This document shows positions 27,378 through 40,877 of a DNA stretch of 64,000 nt, one piece after another. Source of the DNA: Calliopsis andreniformis (taxonomy: Eukaryota > Arthropoda > Insecta > Hymenoptera > Andrenidae); NCBI RefSeq assembly GCF_051401765.1, contig NC_135071.1, positions 12,998,961 to 13,062,960 on the forward strand. The letters are read 5' to 3'. The notes under the pieces were generated by a model. It saw nothing but the letters and a program-made list of their open reading frames with translations. It was not told where the DNA came from and ran no database searches. Made by a program: the position numbers and the translations under genes. Numbering within the stretch: position 1 is the first letter of the stretch; each line of letters opens with the position of its first letter.

Positions 27378-27616
27378 TTAACACGTTGACTACCATCTGA
27401 AATTCATCAAAAATTCTACCACTTTGGCAGTGAGTCCACCCTTTGAAAAGATTGTTCTTAATTCATTTTCATAATTATTTTAAAGTGTTTTTCCTCATTT
27501 ACTAACTATCGCTAGAATTGTGTATATTATTATCATCCATAATTGTGTAACTTATTGTTATTCACAGTCACGTAAAAATTGTCACCCATAGGTGATATGG
27601 CAGTCAAGGTGTTGAC
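27378..27616. mobile_element. TTAA-type short inverted-repeat element (MITE candidate)
   Basis: The left end reads ttaacacgttgactaccat. The right end, inverted, reads tcaacaccttgactgccat, which differs at 3 of 19 positions. The body of about 240 bp is AT-rich and non-coding. The left TTAA and the 'cacgttgactgcca' core suggest a piggyBac-related non-autonomous element. The right TTAA has decayed to ttga. Confidence 0.6.
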
Positions 27617-27639
27617 ACTATTTTGCAGAGAATGGTTAG

Positions 27640-28290
27640 ACACATTGATTCAGTGCGACATCGCTCTCAAAAGGAGTAATTTCAGTTCGCCACCCCTTTG
27701 AACCCGAAAGCCACCCAGGAGAAGCAGCTTCCGAATTCTCCTACTTCGATCGAAACGCGTAACCGTGAATTCGCAGCGTTCTCTTCTACCGTTACCAAAC
27801 TGGTCGCAAGAAATCGTTCAATGGTCGTCACGAGATCACATTAATCGTGGACACGATAGCGGTGTTTTTCTCTCTTTTCCCGTGCTTCCCTGGCCCCCCT
27901 CGTTGTCCCTCGGCGTGTGTCGGTGTCGCGAAGAAAAAGCACCAGCGGCCAAGTCCACAGAGAGAGATTCAGCGAGGTCAATGAATCTGATCTGGAAAGC
28001 GACTGTTGGTGGCTCCGCTCGTGGGAGCCAGAGCGCGTAGGGAGCCACGCAGAGCTGCGATTTCGATGCCTCCCAGAGGCAGTGGCTTCTTCTTCCTCTT
28101 CTTCTCCTCTGCCTTCGAGGTATTCTTTTTATTTTTTCTACCCACTAGAATCGCGATGCTCCAGGATCCTGTATTCATGTATCGTGTACAGGGTTCCCTG
28201 TGGTATAGTCACGGTTCTCTTGCGTTAGTTCCACGATTGCTGCCCTGGGCTCCCTTGTTTCTGCTTTATCAGTTTATCTAGCTGCTACTT
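27640..28290. other. GC-rich island 6, promoter or enhancer candidate
   Basis: CpG-dense block with six overlapping frames of 66-103 residues on both strands and no recognisable protein. It includes a 'cttcttcctcttcttctcctc' pyrimidine run near 28,090. No gene model could be supported. Confidence 0.35.
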
Positions 28291-29518
28291 TGGCAACTTG
28301 GTGGAACAGTAAGGTAGCTCGGTGGTAGAGTGGGAGCTGATAGTGTCTGAAGGATTTCAGGTGAACTGCTAGCCTGGATCATGAGTGGGACTTTGTGCGA
28401 GCACTTGACCAGGTCTTGATGCAAGCTTCTTGGGTATAATGACTGGGTTGTGAGTTTACTTTTGTGTAGGTCTGGTTAAGTTGGATGAGATGATAGGTAA
28501 CCCAGACAACTCAGTTTATATTTACGTATCTCGTAGTGTTGGGGAAATATGGACAATAGTTTGTGTGATATTAGGGATGACAGCTGCTCTGCTTTTGTGT
28601 ATTCTTTTCTTTTCCTCAATATAGCATGTAGGCTAGTATATCATGAGATCATATTGTTATTATAAATAGTGTATATTATTATAGTATTATTATAGGATGA
28701 GGAGTCACATAATTAACAGAAAAATAAGTTAACTCATTCATGGCTCCAAGGGTCAGGTATAATCCTCGCCTGAATTATGTTGTTCAGCAGGTTATAAAAC
28801 TCATTCGAGACCTACAGGCACATTCTTGAATTTTGGGTTATGAGGCCCTGTTCAACCTTTACAATTTCACTTTCACTTTCAATTTTAATCTCAATTTCAA
28901 TTGAACATTAATCATTCATCTTTGTCGTTTCATAAATGGGAGTGAAAAAACATGACACTTATTAAAAGTAACAGCTTTTAAAACTTATAAAAAGTAGCAA
29001 ATACTGCCCTGTACTTTAACAATAACTGGGTTCATTAACCTCTTTCGTTAAGAAGAGCTCCAAATAAAAAGGCACTAAATACCTGCAAGTGAACGTATGT
29101 GAACTAGAATTAGCCGAAGCGAAGGGAGTACGTACAGTGATCGTGTTCACCATGTAGCTCGTTTATCTCGAAGGGTGCCCCAAGGGTTCCGAGGTGACGC
29201 CTTAGCGGAGCAAACAAACGACCAGAGAAACAGGAAGTCAAGTGCAGAGAAAAAAGTTGTGTCCCCTAGGCAGAGTGTCAATGGCCGTGAGCAGAAGATC
29301 TACGAAGATCTTTGAGACGATTATCAACCGAATCTGTCGTCACGCTATAAAAACACTGAATTATCTAGCAATATATAACAGCAGTTTTGTAAAAATGGTC
29401 ATCTAAGGTCTTCTGATGATCATTTCCAGCGTATAATTGCGTGGAATTGATTCCTTTTACATGGATCACTCACCAACTGCTTAGTGTATTAGATCTGTTG
29501 AAGAAAATGAATATTCTT
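28291..29518. other. Gene-free stretch
   Basis: No gene was recognised. At about 28,314-28,333 the text 'tagctcggtggtagagtg' matches the D-arm and A-box of a tRNA gene, but no B-box follows (see rejected items). A short CpG-richer piece lies at 29,110-29,340. Confidence 0.4.
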
Positions 29519-29520
29519 TG

Positions 29521-29623
29521 TTAACCCTTTGTGGCCCAGTGGTTTCAGACTGAAGCTATATTTTCGTAGCTTATTATCATAAGTAGATTGTATCTTTTCA
29601 TTTTCATATCCTAGGCCACCAAG
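29521..29623. mobile_element. Short inverted-repeat element, weak MITE candidate
   Basis: Starts 'ttaaccctttgtggcccag' and ends with 'ctaggccaccaagg', whose inverse is ccttggtggcctag. The arms match at about 12 of 14 positions. The TTAA-CCC start resembles the element at 9.55 kb. It is only about 100 bp long. Confidence 0.3.
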
Positions 29624-30934
29624 GATACAAATTATGAATATCGAATTGAATTTATATGTTACTTTTAATGATATGCAATTCCAAAAAGAAGAGCTACAGA
29701 GGGAGCAACCAACAAGTGGCATCACCAGTTACAAATCAGAATGGGAGAAGTGCTTCAAAGGTCCTAGTCTCTTCATTCATAGATTACCACCACTATGAGA
29801 TACTCAGCTCTTGGGGGCGTGGCTTGTGTGCTCTTGATTGTTTTTTATTCTCGCCCAGCGAAAAATAAACACCGAGTTACTCACGACTGATTTATCCTTT
29901 TGAGACAGTTCTATCGCCGCGGGCGCGATCCTCCAAGAAGTGTGTCACACTCGAGCGTGGTGCACAAGATGCTCCGAACGAGAGTCTGCACTGACTTAAT
30001 GAATCTCACTTTTCGATCGGAGAACTCCTTTTTAAGTAACGCAACGTAGCTTCTTTACCAGCGTCACTTTAATAGGCTATTCGGTTCGAGCTCGATCTTA
30101 GATTGCTTGTAACTGTCAGCAAGGGTCCATTCTCCTTGAATTGGTTAGTTGAAGAATAGTACAAAACTTACCCATTTTCAAATAATCTCTAAGTCATACA
30201 TGGACCCTAGACGCAAAGTCTCTTAAGTCACAGGGCAGATAGCGGACTCGATACATTCTAGCTCTAAGGTCCTGCTATACAAAATGCACAGAAGTACATT
30301 GCTACCAAACATCTCAAGATGCAGTTTTTGGACTTACACTTTTCTTCAAATCACTCAATTTGTCCTAAATCTGAACCCCAAAAAAAGAATAGCAATGAAT
30401 AATTCTATCCATAAATCACAGAAAGCTCCAAAAACTAAGACGAACTTAAAATTCCATGAAATCTCGTCCATTTCGCTCATCAGGAAAAAAACAAAGCATG
30501 AGCGTAAAGATTTCAAGATTTGCTATCACGTTTTCCGCAACTCAACATCGCCGCAACATAATAGAACAAAAAAGCGGCAAAGAGACTTCGAAGTGCGTAA
30601 AAATGCAAACGACTGGTAGGAAAGGAAAAAAATCGCGCCTCGAATATCTTCGGAACTGGAACACGATCGCTGGCTGTCGATCGAGCATAACCTAGCTAGC
30701 AGAGAAACCAAGAGAAGCTGGTTTACTAATCACCCGAGAAACGCCGCGATTACAATCCCGTGGAATGTGCTTAGAGCCGTCGTTTCGAAAGGCTTCTACT
30801 CTCACGTTCCACCAGCGTTCGTGTGTTTTTTTTTACAAACGTGTATGTGTATCAGCTACAAGAATTTGTCTAAGTAAGACCAGCGAGATCGGTTTTAATA
30901 TACAGGGTGAGGCGCCCAACTGTATCGCATAAAG
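29624..30934. other. Gene-free stretch
   Basis: No gene was recognised. GC rises at 29,900-30,120 and 30,640-30,830 without a defensible exon. A + frame of 111 residues at 30,284-30,619 is basic and low in complexity and overlaps another frame, so I do not call it. Confidence 0.4.
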
Positions 30935-30960
30935 CAGGGGTTCTCAACAGGGAGCCTCGA
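30935..30960 (+). mobile_element. hAT-like terminal sequence
   Basis: The text 'caggggttctcaacaggg' matches the typical start of hAT-superfamily inverted terminal repeats (CAG-N-GGTTCTCAA). No opposite terminus or transposase was found in the next kilobases. This is therefore either a truncated end or a chance match. Confidence 0.4.
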
Positions 30961-33900
30961 CAAATCCATCGATTTGCGTTGAGGGTCAGTGAATCGGTAG
31001 GCAAAAGGGGAGGTATCGTTTAGGGATCAGTGGACTAATTTCTTTCCCCCCGAGATTAAAAGGGAGGCGAAGTGAAGTACTTGACAGCCACTTGCTGCCT
31101 CTTGATGTGGGGGTGATTTTGGAGCTTTTGTTCGTTTGATTGTTGTTAGTACCACTTTTATTTGCTTTGCTTATGTGCAAAATAGAAAATTCTTGAAAAT
31201 TGACAAATACAAGTTTTTATTTACTTAATTACTTATGAAATATAGGTTTAGTGAAATTTATTCAAATATTTATTATTTAAAATATAGGTGATGGTAGATC
31301 TATGTGTTGGAAGATATTCCACTGAATTATACAAAAGTATATTTTCTCACGAGGTTGTAGTATATATAACATAATTAATAATAACAGCATTGGTCTCATC
31401 AAGCATTTTTTTTTACTTTTATGCTTATAATTGTGTTGAGATTTTAAAATTAAAAAAAATTATCACAATCTATGATTTTGTTGTAAATATAATTCATGTG
31501 TGTCACTTAAAAATTAAATTTGGTTAAAGCAAAGAGCAATTAACACTGTACAAAAAGGAATATGTAATCCTTTTATTTCAGAAGTTGTTTGTTACTCTCT
31601 CTCAGGTTATAGATATATATCTATGAATTTTTGCATTTCTTCATATGATCCACATCATATATGTAATATTCCTGGCCTCCGTAGATCAGAGAATGTTAGA
31701 CATACTCATTGGAATCGTTTCGAAACCAGTCACATTATCCTAAGGAATTCCATGTAAATTAAATAGATTAATGTTGCCTGTAATTTGATTAGCGCCACTG
31801 ATCTTGAGCGGAGAATGGTATTTAGTGCGATTCTACGATTGTGTAATTTTATAATGTTGCTGAGAATCGATCGGTTACGTTTGTTCATAGAAATCTGATT
31901 ATTGAGATTGAATCAGAGTATTGAGAAACTCTTGATTTCTCAGAAGATTTTGTTAAATCCAATCACCTTTGCAAAAAATCATCACAAATATCGAAATTCA
32001 AATTTACAAATATTTCTGTATATAAATAGTGAAATTTAAGAAATACCAATATTTAAATACTCAAATTTTTCACACTTCAAATATACAAATCTATTTAATG
32101 TTCAAATTGTCAAAGACTTCCATATTGTTTTAATTTCCAGAATGCAATTCATTAAACAGAATCGCCTATTATCTTTCAAATAACTTGATATGTGGACCTG
32201 AGAAGCATAAATACTTAACTATTACTAGGCTCTCTGTAATATGCTTATTTAGAGAAAAAATAAATAATAATTTTTAAAAATAAATTCAAACACATACTAA
32301 AAAAAAAAAATTTTCTTTACCAGTTTTAAACTTATATCTGAACAAAAATCGCTACAAGCTAAATTAGTTAACCCCCAGCTGGCATCGTGTCAAACATTAT
32401 AACGAAAGTAGTCTGTAGGAACCGTCGCGCCAGAAATCACCAAAGAGTATCCTTCAAATGTGTTTCATGACAAAACATTATTTAAAAAAAGGCCGAGCTG
32501 CCATGAATCACTCAAGATTGGTATAGCTCGTATAATACATGACCTTGTAACAACGAAAGTCTCCGAAGACATGGGCAGCATTGCTTATCCCAAGGCTCCT
32601 TCATCCTCTGCAATTCGCCATCAACTGCTAACACTTATGGCGTACCTCGTAAGTGAATTCTGATTATAAAAATTAATATCCCACTGGACCAAAGTTAGGT
32701 CTTATTCGAACCAAAAAATTATTAAGGTCTTATCAGAGTATGTCACTTCAGGTAGCTTCGAGTTAAGTAGAATCTCAATTTAGGAGACTTTGATTGTTTT
32801 ATATTCTCTGTTATTCAGTGTTGGATATGATTATTTAAAAATCCATGGTTAAATAAAAGTCTAAAGAAATTTAAACTTAAGGGCACTTTAAGGGCACTTT
32901 AGCTATAAATTTGATCGTAAATATAAATTTGATTGTACCATTTGCAATGATGGACAAAAGAAAATTTGGAACTGACATTTACAGATATCGCATCCTCGCA
33001 AGAATATTGTCACAAGCAGGAAATTCTTGCAAACAGAAGAAAATTTCTATCTATAAAATTATTTCAATCAGAGATTTATGCCTAAAATTAAATAAAATTA
33101 AGGATAGTACTTAGGTATCGGGACATGGTCAGCTACTGAAACATTTACCTTAAGTAACTGTTTTACCTTTGCTCTAAGGAAAACACCCCTCATCCAATAA
33201 CACCCTTCAGATCTAAAGTCACATGCTCTTAACAATCATCATGCTCTTTAAACATCACTACAAAAGTGTGTACTTCCTTGTTGAAATTCACGTCAATCAA
33301 TTCGTACAAATCCTAACAGTAACAATAGTACCATTTTCGTCGAAGGACCGATTCTGCGCTGCTCAAACAGAACAACCAAGTTTTCCATCCGCGGCTGGAA
33401 ATTTCAGGAAGTTCTGTGAATCCTCGACGAAACGCGCATTGTTATTCGAGGATGATTAACGCATCTGGATTCCAGAGCACGTAAATGTTTCCATTCCGCG
33501 ATCAGACGTAAACCAAATACACGCTATTTCCTGCAAGTCGAATTACGAAGAGGTTTAAAGCGGATAGACCTCGTCGTTCCTCCGCATCTTGAGGCAGAAG
33601 CACCGACAAAAGATGTGATTGGGGTCGTTGAGAATCGGGCGCGCTTTTAAGCTGCTTTCTGCAACACTTCCGTCTCTTGGCGAATTATTTCATTCAAACT
33701 TCAAAATGAAATATTGCTGGTTAGGTCGTAGATATTTATGCAAATTCATACTTTTATAAACACAAATAAAGGAAAGGAACTTAACAAATATTATTTATTT
33801 TATGATTGGAATATCGTAACGACTACTTTATTTTAATTACTTTGTACAGTTTTATTCATATAATAATTTTCATAGTTTCTGACTTAGTTAGCGTACCTGT

Positions 33901-36900
33901 CTAATTGAGGGACAGAATACTTGAATAGCTGGGACTCCAATAATAAGGGTTTTATTGCACCATATTCCTACATTAATTCCTTTTGTTCCATAATCCGAAA
34001 TCGTTCCTCATTCTTAAGCCGAAAATGGTGAATAGAGAGGGAGAAAATTACCCACCCTATTACCCTTCCCTCAAAGCCACGTATCTGATTGGCTATGGCG
34101 GTCGTCTACCTGAAACTATGCACACTCTATCCTCAGTCTGTCTTTGAACTTTGAGTGAAGTGGAACTGGGTGAAGTTTGTGTACATTCTGTGATGAACAG
34201 ATTCGTGAGGAGTTAATGTGGCAACTGGGTGAGTACAGGCAAATATACGACCCCTTACAACAGAAGAGGCTGATTCACTGTTTTCTTTGCATTGAATCGA
34301 AAAGATTTGCGTGTTTGGGCAAATTTGATTTTCATTTCATACATTTTCCAACCAACAAACTTTATTTAAAATAACTCATCTGTGAATAACTGTTTGGAAT
34401 CATTTTCTAAATTACAGGGAAGTTATGTCGAAATAATTGCAGTTTATTAAAACAAACAATTAACTTTCTTCTAAATTATTTCATTATTTGAGTACCCAGT
34501 AAAAGAATTTTTATTATTTCAAACAATTCTTTATTTTCAGTTTAAATCAAATTTGCTCAGATTTAAGTTCAGCAATTTGTACTTGCCTATACCACTATAC
34601 TAATTATATAAAATATAGCAAGTCAATAGTATGTTTGAAGGTTCCCAAAATTCTATGTTCTTACCAAAAATTGTATTTGAAGCTATTTTTAAGAATTCAT
34701 CATTTCATTCAACAAGTGAAGCGATAGCTGTTGCTTTGTCATTGACCCGTGTAATAACATGTCCTTTAGTAGGTCCACGGTTATTTCGTCATCGAGAGCA
34801 TCCAATATTCAGGTTCCTCGTTAATAGTAACGACCTATAGAGAAAGTTTAGGTACAGAACTGAGCTGGCGCGAAATTCGAGAAATTCATTTGACACATGA
34901 AATGCAGCGATCCCGTTACTTCTTTTCCACTTTCAAATCTCGATTAGAAACTGTCTACTCGTGCCAGTACAGATACTGGCTTAATCCAGGATAGTGATCT
35001 CGGTAATATGTCATGCAAGCAACATTTCGTAACATACTACAAGAATCGATGTTAACTAGTAACTCTAAGTTAACTTGTAGAGTAACTGATTTTGATTTCT
35101 AAGAAAATCTTGATCTGATTCATTTCAATTTTTACGTTTCATTGGTAGCAACTTCAGGCCTCTACATAATTTAGATTATTTCTAGAAGATTCAAGTATTC
35201 ATTTAAAAAATTCAGATACTTTTGTGAAAAGAGAAATTTATTCTATCTTAAGAAAAAACGTAGAAGCCTTTTTCCCACTTTTTCAAAATACGCACAGCTT
35301 GGTATTAAATGATATTAAACTTCTTCTCGAAAACTAAAAAAAGAAAAGGTGAATTCATCTTATCTTTGAGAAACTTCAATTTTTTAAATGATATTTAATT
35401 AAATCGTTCAAGCTGAAAAACTGCATCTAAGTATGTACTTCAGTTGCGAATATATTAATGTCAATCAACTCGTCAGTATGAATTATAATCACCACAAGCT
35501 CTTGTAACAGACTACATGCAATGAATATCTATAGGATGCTGTAGTGGCGAACGTAAAAGGGAACGAGTGTGCAACGATAAGGTTATCGAAGCGCGTTACA
35601 ATGGCGATCACGCGATTCGAAGAATTGCTCTTTGAAGTGACGCCCTTATCTGGGCGCATTTGAGCGAAAGCTGTCGACGTCGAGACATTGGCTGTTGTAC
35701 AGGAGAAACGAAGGAGGCCAATCCATTGAGAAACGATGAACACTAGTCTACATGGTTTCAGAGGAAGAAACCACCACCACTAACGGTGAAAAAGCATTCA
35801 GATCTCAAGCTGGAAAGCACGCACGACTTTTATTGCTCGTTCACGAGGGAACGTCCGATAGGAATTTTTGTTCCACGATTACGCAATGGAATCCTTTATT
35901 TCGAAAGCTTCATGGAGCATTTGGCAAATTGTAGTCGTTGATGGGACCTTTCGAAGGAAGTAATGAAACTGTCGATCAGCAATTTACATAGATTAAATTT
36001 TTACAATCGGTAGAGGGAATTTGATTAATTGAGGAGGTAGACACTAATTTCTTCGATTTATATTAGTTTGTCATTTTATGAGGCAGAAGAGTGGTTAAAC
36101 TATTTCTGCAAATTGTGATTACTTCAAAGAGTTATAGAATTAGAGGATTTTAGGAGCTTCTGAAGTATAAAGATTCTAGAGACTTTGGACTGGAAGTCCT
36201 AGGGGATTTAGAAAATCTGGAGACTCTAGAAATTCCAAGGTCCCTAGAGGACCTATAATATATGTCCTACATACATTTTAAAAATTCTAGGGATCGTAGG
36301 GTCTCAGAGATTCAAGTCTTAAATTCCATGTGCCATAAGTCTCTCAAATGTCTTGAAAGTCCTAGAAATCTTATAACTAAAGATTCTACAAATACTAGGA
36401 ATATTATGATCCTAGGGATATTATGATCATCCCAGTATTAAAGTTCAAGTAGCGCTAGTATCTTTATTCCACAATTTAGTAGCTTAAATTTACCCAATAG
36501 CGCAGCTACGAAGCTTTTATACTTTCAAAGTGTATTTCTTCCTCCGATGACGACGTTTCGCGAGCAAATGTTCCTCTGGGCTCATGCAGACCACGCGACT
36601 TCTTCACAAATATACAGATCACGTGCATAAATCGCTATCACAGTCTGGAATAATATCATCGCTTGCGGTTCGATTTGTTTAAGTGCGCGGAAACGAAAAG
36701 CTGATCGCATAATTTACGAGATTATTTTGATCCCGAGTGACTCATGCGAAGTTGCAACAATGTAGTCTTAGGTGAAGAAGTTTCACTCGTAATGCGCAAT
36801 ATATGCATATTTGTACCTCAGTATGCGCAATTGCATTCTCTATAATTGTAATTTGCATTTCAACATGAAAAACCGACTAAATTTAATATTCTTTCGTTTA

Positions 36901-38540
36901 AAAAATTTAAATGAGATTCAACTCCTCGACAGAAAACTTAAGAAATAAAAGAAATTTCTGAAATAATAATAATAACAGAATCTAAATTTAGTTTCCTAAA
37001 TTTATATATTTATTTAATTTATGGAGATAAAGAAGTTATGTATCATAAAGAAAATTCAGAAATTACATAGACAAACTCGTAAAACCGAAGATTATTTCTG
37101 TAAAAGACAAACAAACCTCAAATAAATTTATGCGCAAGGTGCCTTATGTGCCTTGTTCAACAAACAACAATCTGCAAAATATAGAATATTTATTTTTCTA
37201 TAATATAAACGTCTGTGAAAACTAAATTGTCAGTCTAACATCCTACAAACTCTCAATCTTTAAAATACAATATAGTAACTTGTGAGTCACGAAAAGGAAG
37301 AAACATTTTTCCAAAAATTTCTCTAAGTGTCTTACCAGCAAATTTAAAAGTAAACTCAAGTTTCATAATCAATATCTATCTACACTTTGACTGCATACAA
37401 AATTTATATTATTATTTATCAAACGCTCAGATGTAGAGGAATCATGAGGTCAAGAGAAAATATGTAGAGAGAATTTCCATCATTATAACACACTTAGTTC
37501 CTTAATAGCCTCTAATAGAGACACGTACTGTTCACACGCGTCTTTAGATAACCGCAAGAATGTAGAACAAGTAGAGCATTCTTTCTGATATCGTCGAGTG
37601 GAAATTTCGAGCAAGTCATATGGTCGAAACCACTATTTTACGCTACCAGATCGTTACTCAAAGTTCGTACAACGATAACAATATCGATGGCTCATGTTAG
37701 AAACATTCAAACTCCTCTCCACTTTTCCCCTATCTGGTTCTCTTTCAACTTGTACTGGTAACACTAGCTAGGTACAGTGAAAGGTGATAGGCAAAGAAGT
37801 GAATCGCCTCGAAAATTAAAATACATTCATTTCTATCAATTAATATTTTAATGAATATTTCAACACTCTGTTTATACAAAATCATTGTTTATATACAGAC
37901 TGTTATTTAATAGTCTGACATATTTTGCGATGTTCAAGAAAATCTCAGTTAGCTATATTTTTTTGTTAATATATGTACACTTTACTAGCTTTTTACTAGA
38001 TCTGGCAAGTAATCGATTTCACACGTTACGAAACATAACATTGCTGCACCTGTAAAGATCAAGGATATCATGGTTATATTGTCAACATAGAACAATCAAA
38101 AGATCATTAAAAAGTAATAACAATCGCAACGTGAATACTTGCATCAGACCTTTCAGAATGTCACCAGCTATTATAACTTGATATTTCGATGGCAGTATCA
38201 AGCTGCAGTAAAGCTAAGCCTGCGATCTTTTTATTTCTTACTTGTATCTTTCTACAAGAAAGATTGATTCTACAAATTCTACAAGATGAATTTAGCTAAC
38301 TTGCTTCTAATTTTGTCCAGATGCAACCCTAGCTCCGTACACTACCTATATTAGTTATTATACATTTTATGCCCTAAACAAAAAGATATTAAAAATAATA
38401 CTTTCCTCCCCATAACATCACAATATAACATCCAGGCAAATAAAACAATCCCAAGACTCGAGCAAAACAGCCCCCGTTCCTAACGAGAAAGCACTGTATC
38501 ATTTTCATAAAAAGTCAAAACACCATCGTAACTCGACCGA
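30961..38540. other. Gene-free AT-rich DNA, 7.6 kb
   Basis: No gene was recognised on either strand. CpG-richer patches lie at about 33,340-33,680, 35,520-35,960 and 36,540-36,780. An AT tract related to the 7.25 and 24.6 kb repeats is at 31,980-32,110. A dispersed-repeat fragment lies at 33,111-33,147 and another at 33,733-33,762. Confidence 0.45.
36130..36440. repeat. Cryptic simple repeat (gattctag/tcctag type)
   Basis: Variants of 'agattctagagact', 'agtcctag', 'attctaggga' and 'gatcctagggatattatgat' recur about every 15-25 bp, several in both orientations because ctag is palindromic. It is old slippage-derived sequence with no coding signal. Confidence 0.55.
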
Positions 38541-38549
38541 AGCTTTCAG

Positions 38550-39260
38550 CTTTCAGCGTCGTCTCTCCAGAACGATAAAAGCCGCGGCGTCGGCTAAACG
38601 GAAACTCAGAAATCCCATTACTTTCACTTTTCGTTCGACGGTCTCATTCTGCTCTTGTTTCGCTCTCATTTCGCTCGGGCGCGGGCCGCTCGTGTCGCTC
38701 CGCGGGCCGCGAAGCTCTCGCACGCGCGGCTCGATTTTTCGCGATCGGCCAGCGTCGGGACCCGCGACAAAGGCAGACGCGTGGTATCTGCCTCCGTTCT
38801 CCAGCGCGTAACGGCCGCCGAAAGGAAAGGGTAATTCCATTAGAGTTATTTGTACACCGCGGTCTGGGTGGATCGATGGCTCCTCTGTTGGAAAAGGTAT
38901 CGCGCGCCGCCCGCGGCTGTCCCCGTCTGCGCGTATGCACCCGACCGAGGTGCGTGTGCACGGAACCGGGGAAAAGTGAATGCACGCCGATGCGTTTTTA
39001 CCGTTACCCAGCCACGCCACGATTATGTCTGCCCCGTGAATAGGCCGTAGAAATACGTGATTGGGACTCGCGAACGTGTCGGGCATCGCCACCGCGAAGA
39101 GCGTGGGACGGCGCCGACTAATTTCGTGATCGAAATAAATTTTCACGGTGGGATCGAACGCGTGAACGCTTCCCTGGACGAGCTTCTCTGCTCGCTATTA
39201 TATTAGGGACTTTCGTTTTCCTCTGCATGCAAGCGGCCGCGGGGCCTTGACTGGTTTTAG
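38550..39260. promoter_or_regulatory. CpG-dense island, promoter candidate
   Basis: This is the most GC- and CpG-rich block of the window, ending near a gcggccgcgggg run. Both strands are open over long distances (197 and 113 residues on -, 66 on +), which follows from the composition. The encoded sequences are Arg/Pro/Ser-rich and match nothing that I know. It lies 1.6 kb upstream of the + strand gene at 40,878, which has a good splice acceptor (cttgtttccag, ending near 40,767) before its start codon. A plausible reading is promoter plus non-coding first exon of that gene. This is inference. Confidence 0.4.
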
Positions 39261-40760
39261 TGTTGGGCTGACGAGGGGGGCTTTCTCGTTACAAGATTGC
39301 GTGTTGATTGAGTCTTTTGGAAGAGTTTGTTGGCTTCTGTTGGTCGAGATGAGGGTTTGGTGAATTGAGAGATCTTGGATGTATGATAATGATGGCAGGG
39401 ATTTAATACGAGTTCTTTTTAGGGAGATTTGAAAGAGTTTTGGTATTTATTGGAGAGGTTAGGGGATACTTGTTGCGGTTTTCTTAAGGTGGCACTTAGT
39501 GTCTTTGTTGGTCTCTGTTTGCAATTGATGTGATCAGAAAACATATTGGGTGCTAAGGTACTGAATATGTTGCGTTTGTATTAAAAAAGATGAAGAGAAC
39601 ATGAACATTTCTGCGGGTGTGTAGATTATGAGTATTCTGCAATTAGACTTAATGGTATTCGAAAGCGACGAAAAACTACAATTCAGAAATTCAAAAATTA
39701 AAACATGAAAAATTCAATAATTCGAACACGAAAAAATTAAAATACTCAAATAGGTCTGGGTTAAGTTTTATATAACAGCTTAAAAAGAAGTAAATAACAT
39801 TTCCTCTGTACTTCATCGTGCTTCACAAGATTCCTTTCCTGTATTCTAAATAGCTAATTAACCAATAAACCGACATACTTTCCATGTACTTACAGAAAAT
39901 TAACAAGGTAGGTCAGTGACCTACCACATAAGAAAGCCATTGTCATAACTGGGTTAGTAGTTAACTCGCTATTCTTGAAGAACATACATGAGAAACATTA
40001 ATTCTATTCATTTGTAAGCAATGAAATTCCGACAGATACTTCAATCAACTACTTTTTAAAAAATTTCCGTCAATTTTTCTAAGTACTAGTTTGAAATGTG
40101 AAATATAACTTCCTGGAGTTTTGTAAGGACTCTACCACACATTCGACTTAGTACTGTATATTGAAATATGATCCTCATTAATTTCAATCTGTTAAGTTTA
40201 CGGAATGTGTAGATGGCATCTAAGCAAATGGTATCTATTAAGGTTGACAAGTAGGCTAGCGTCGGGTCCGTGGTTGAAGATGATTCAGTGCTCGAGTGAA
40301 AGCTCTGGAGTTAAACGCAATGTATTGTGACATGTTATACTTCTTTCTCAATGAAAATGCTTAAAAGTCTCCGTTTAAAACACTTCATCTGACTAAAATT
40401 TAAAAATCAAGCTTCAAAATTTAAAGTACACTAATAGAGCTACATTTAACATTTTTCTATAAATATTCTTCTTTTATTTTAAAAACAGAAATCAATAATA
40501 CAATAAATTTTTTATTCCCAAAGTTAATACCATTCTCCAAAAAATGACTTAATCAATGCAATTCTACAAATTATTTAAGTTATTCGATAGGGAACTTTAG
40601 TTTAGTATGAAGAAAAGAGAGAAGGAAATTAAAGAAATCATTCAGAGGTAACAACCACGACCTTTATTCTATTTGCAAAGAAACTAGACTAATAATGTTA
40701 ACATTTAATTCATCCTCGTCGTCAACCTCATAATTACAAACGTAATTTTCCTCTTCTTGT
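39261..40760. other. Gene-free stretch, possibly a 5'-UTR intron
   Basis: G/T-rich at first, then AT-rich, with no coding signal. If the island at 38.55-39.2 kb is the first exon of the secreted-protein gene, this is its intron. Confidence 0.35.
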
Positions 40761-40877
40761 TTCCAGACGTGTCCGATGCGTCGAGCTTCGAGAGGAAGGT
40801 GACGAGCAGGTTTCAGCCGAGAGTCTTCACGATACCTCGAACGAATCCCGCAAGAAACCGCGTCCAATAAAACGAGA

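Noticed and set aside
28310..28385. tRNA gene suggested by 'tagctcggtggtagagtg'
   Set aside because: The A-box is good, but no GGTTCGA-type B-box follows at the right distance and the ends do not pair as an acceptor stem. At best it is a tRNA-derived fragment.
38553..39146. 197-residue minus-strand frame
   Set aside because: Three frames on both strands are open here because of GC richness. The product is Arg/Pro-rich without domains, and no splice sites support an exon.
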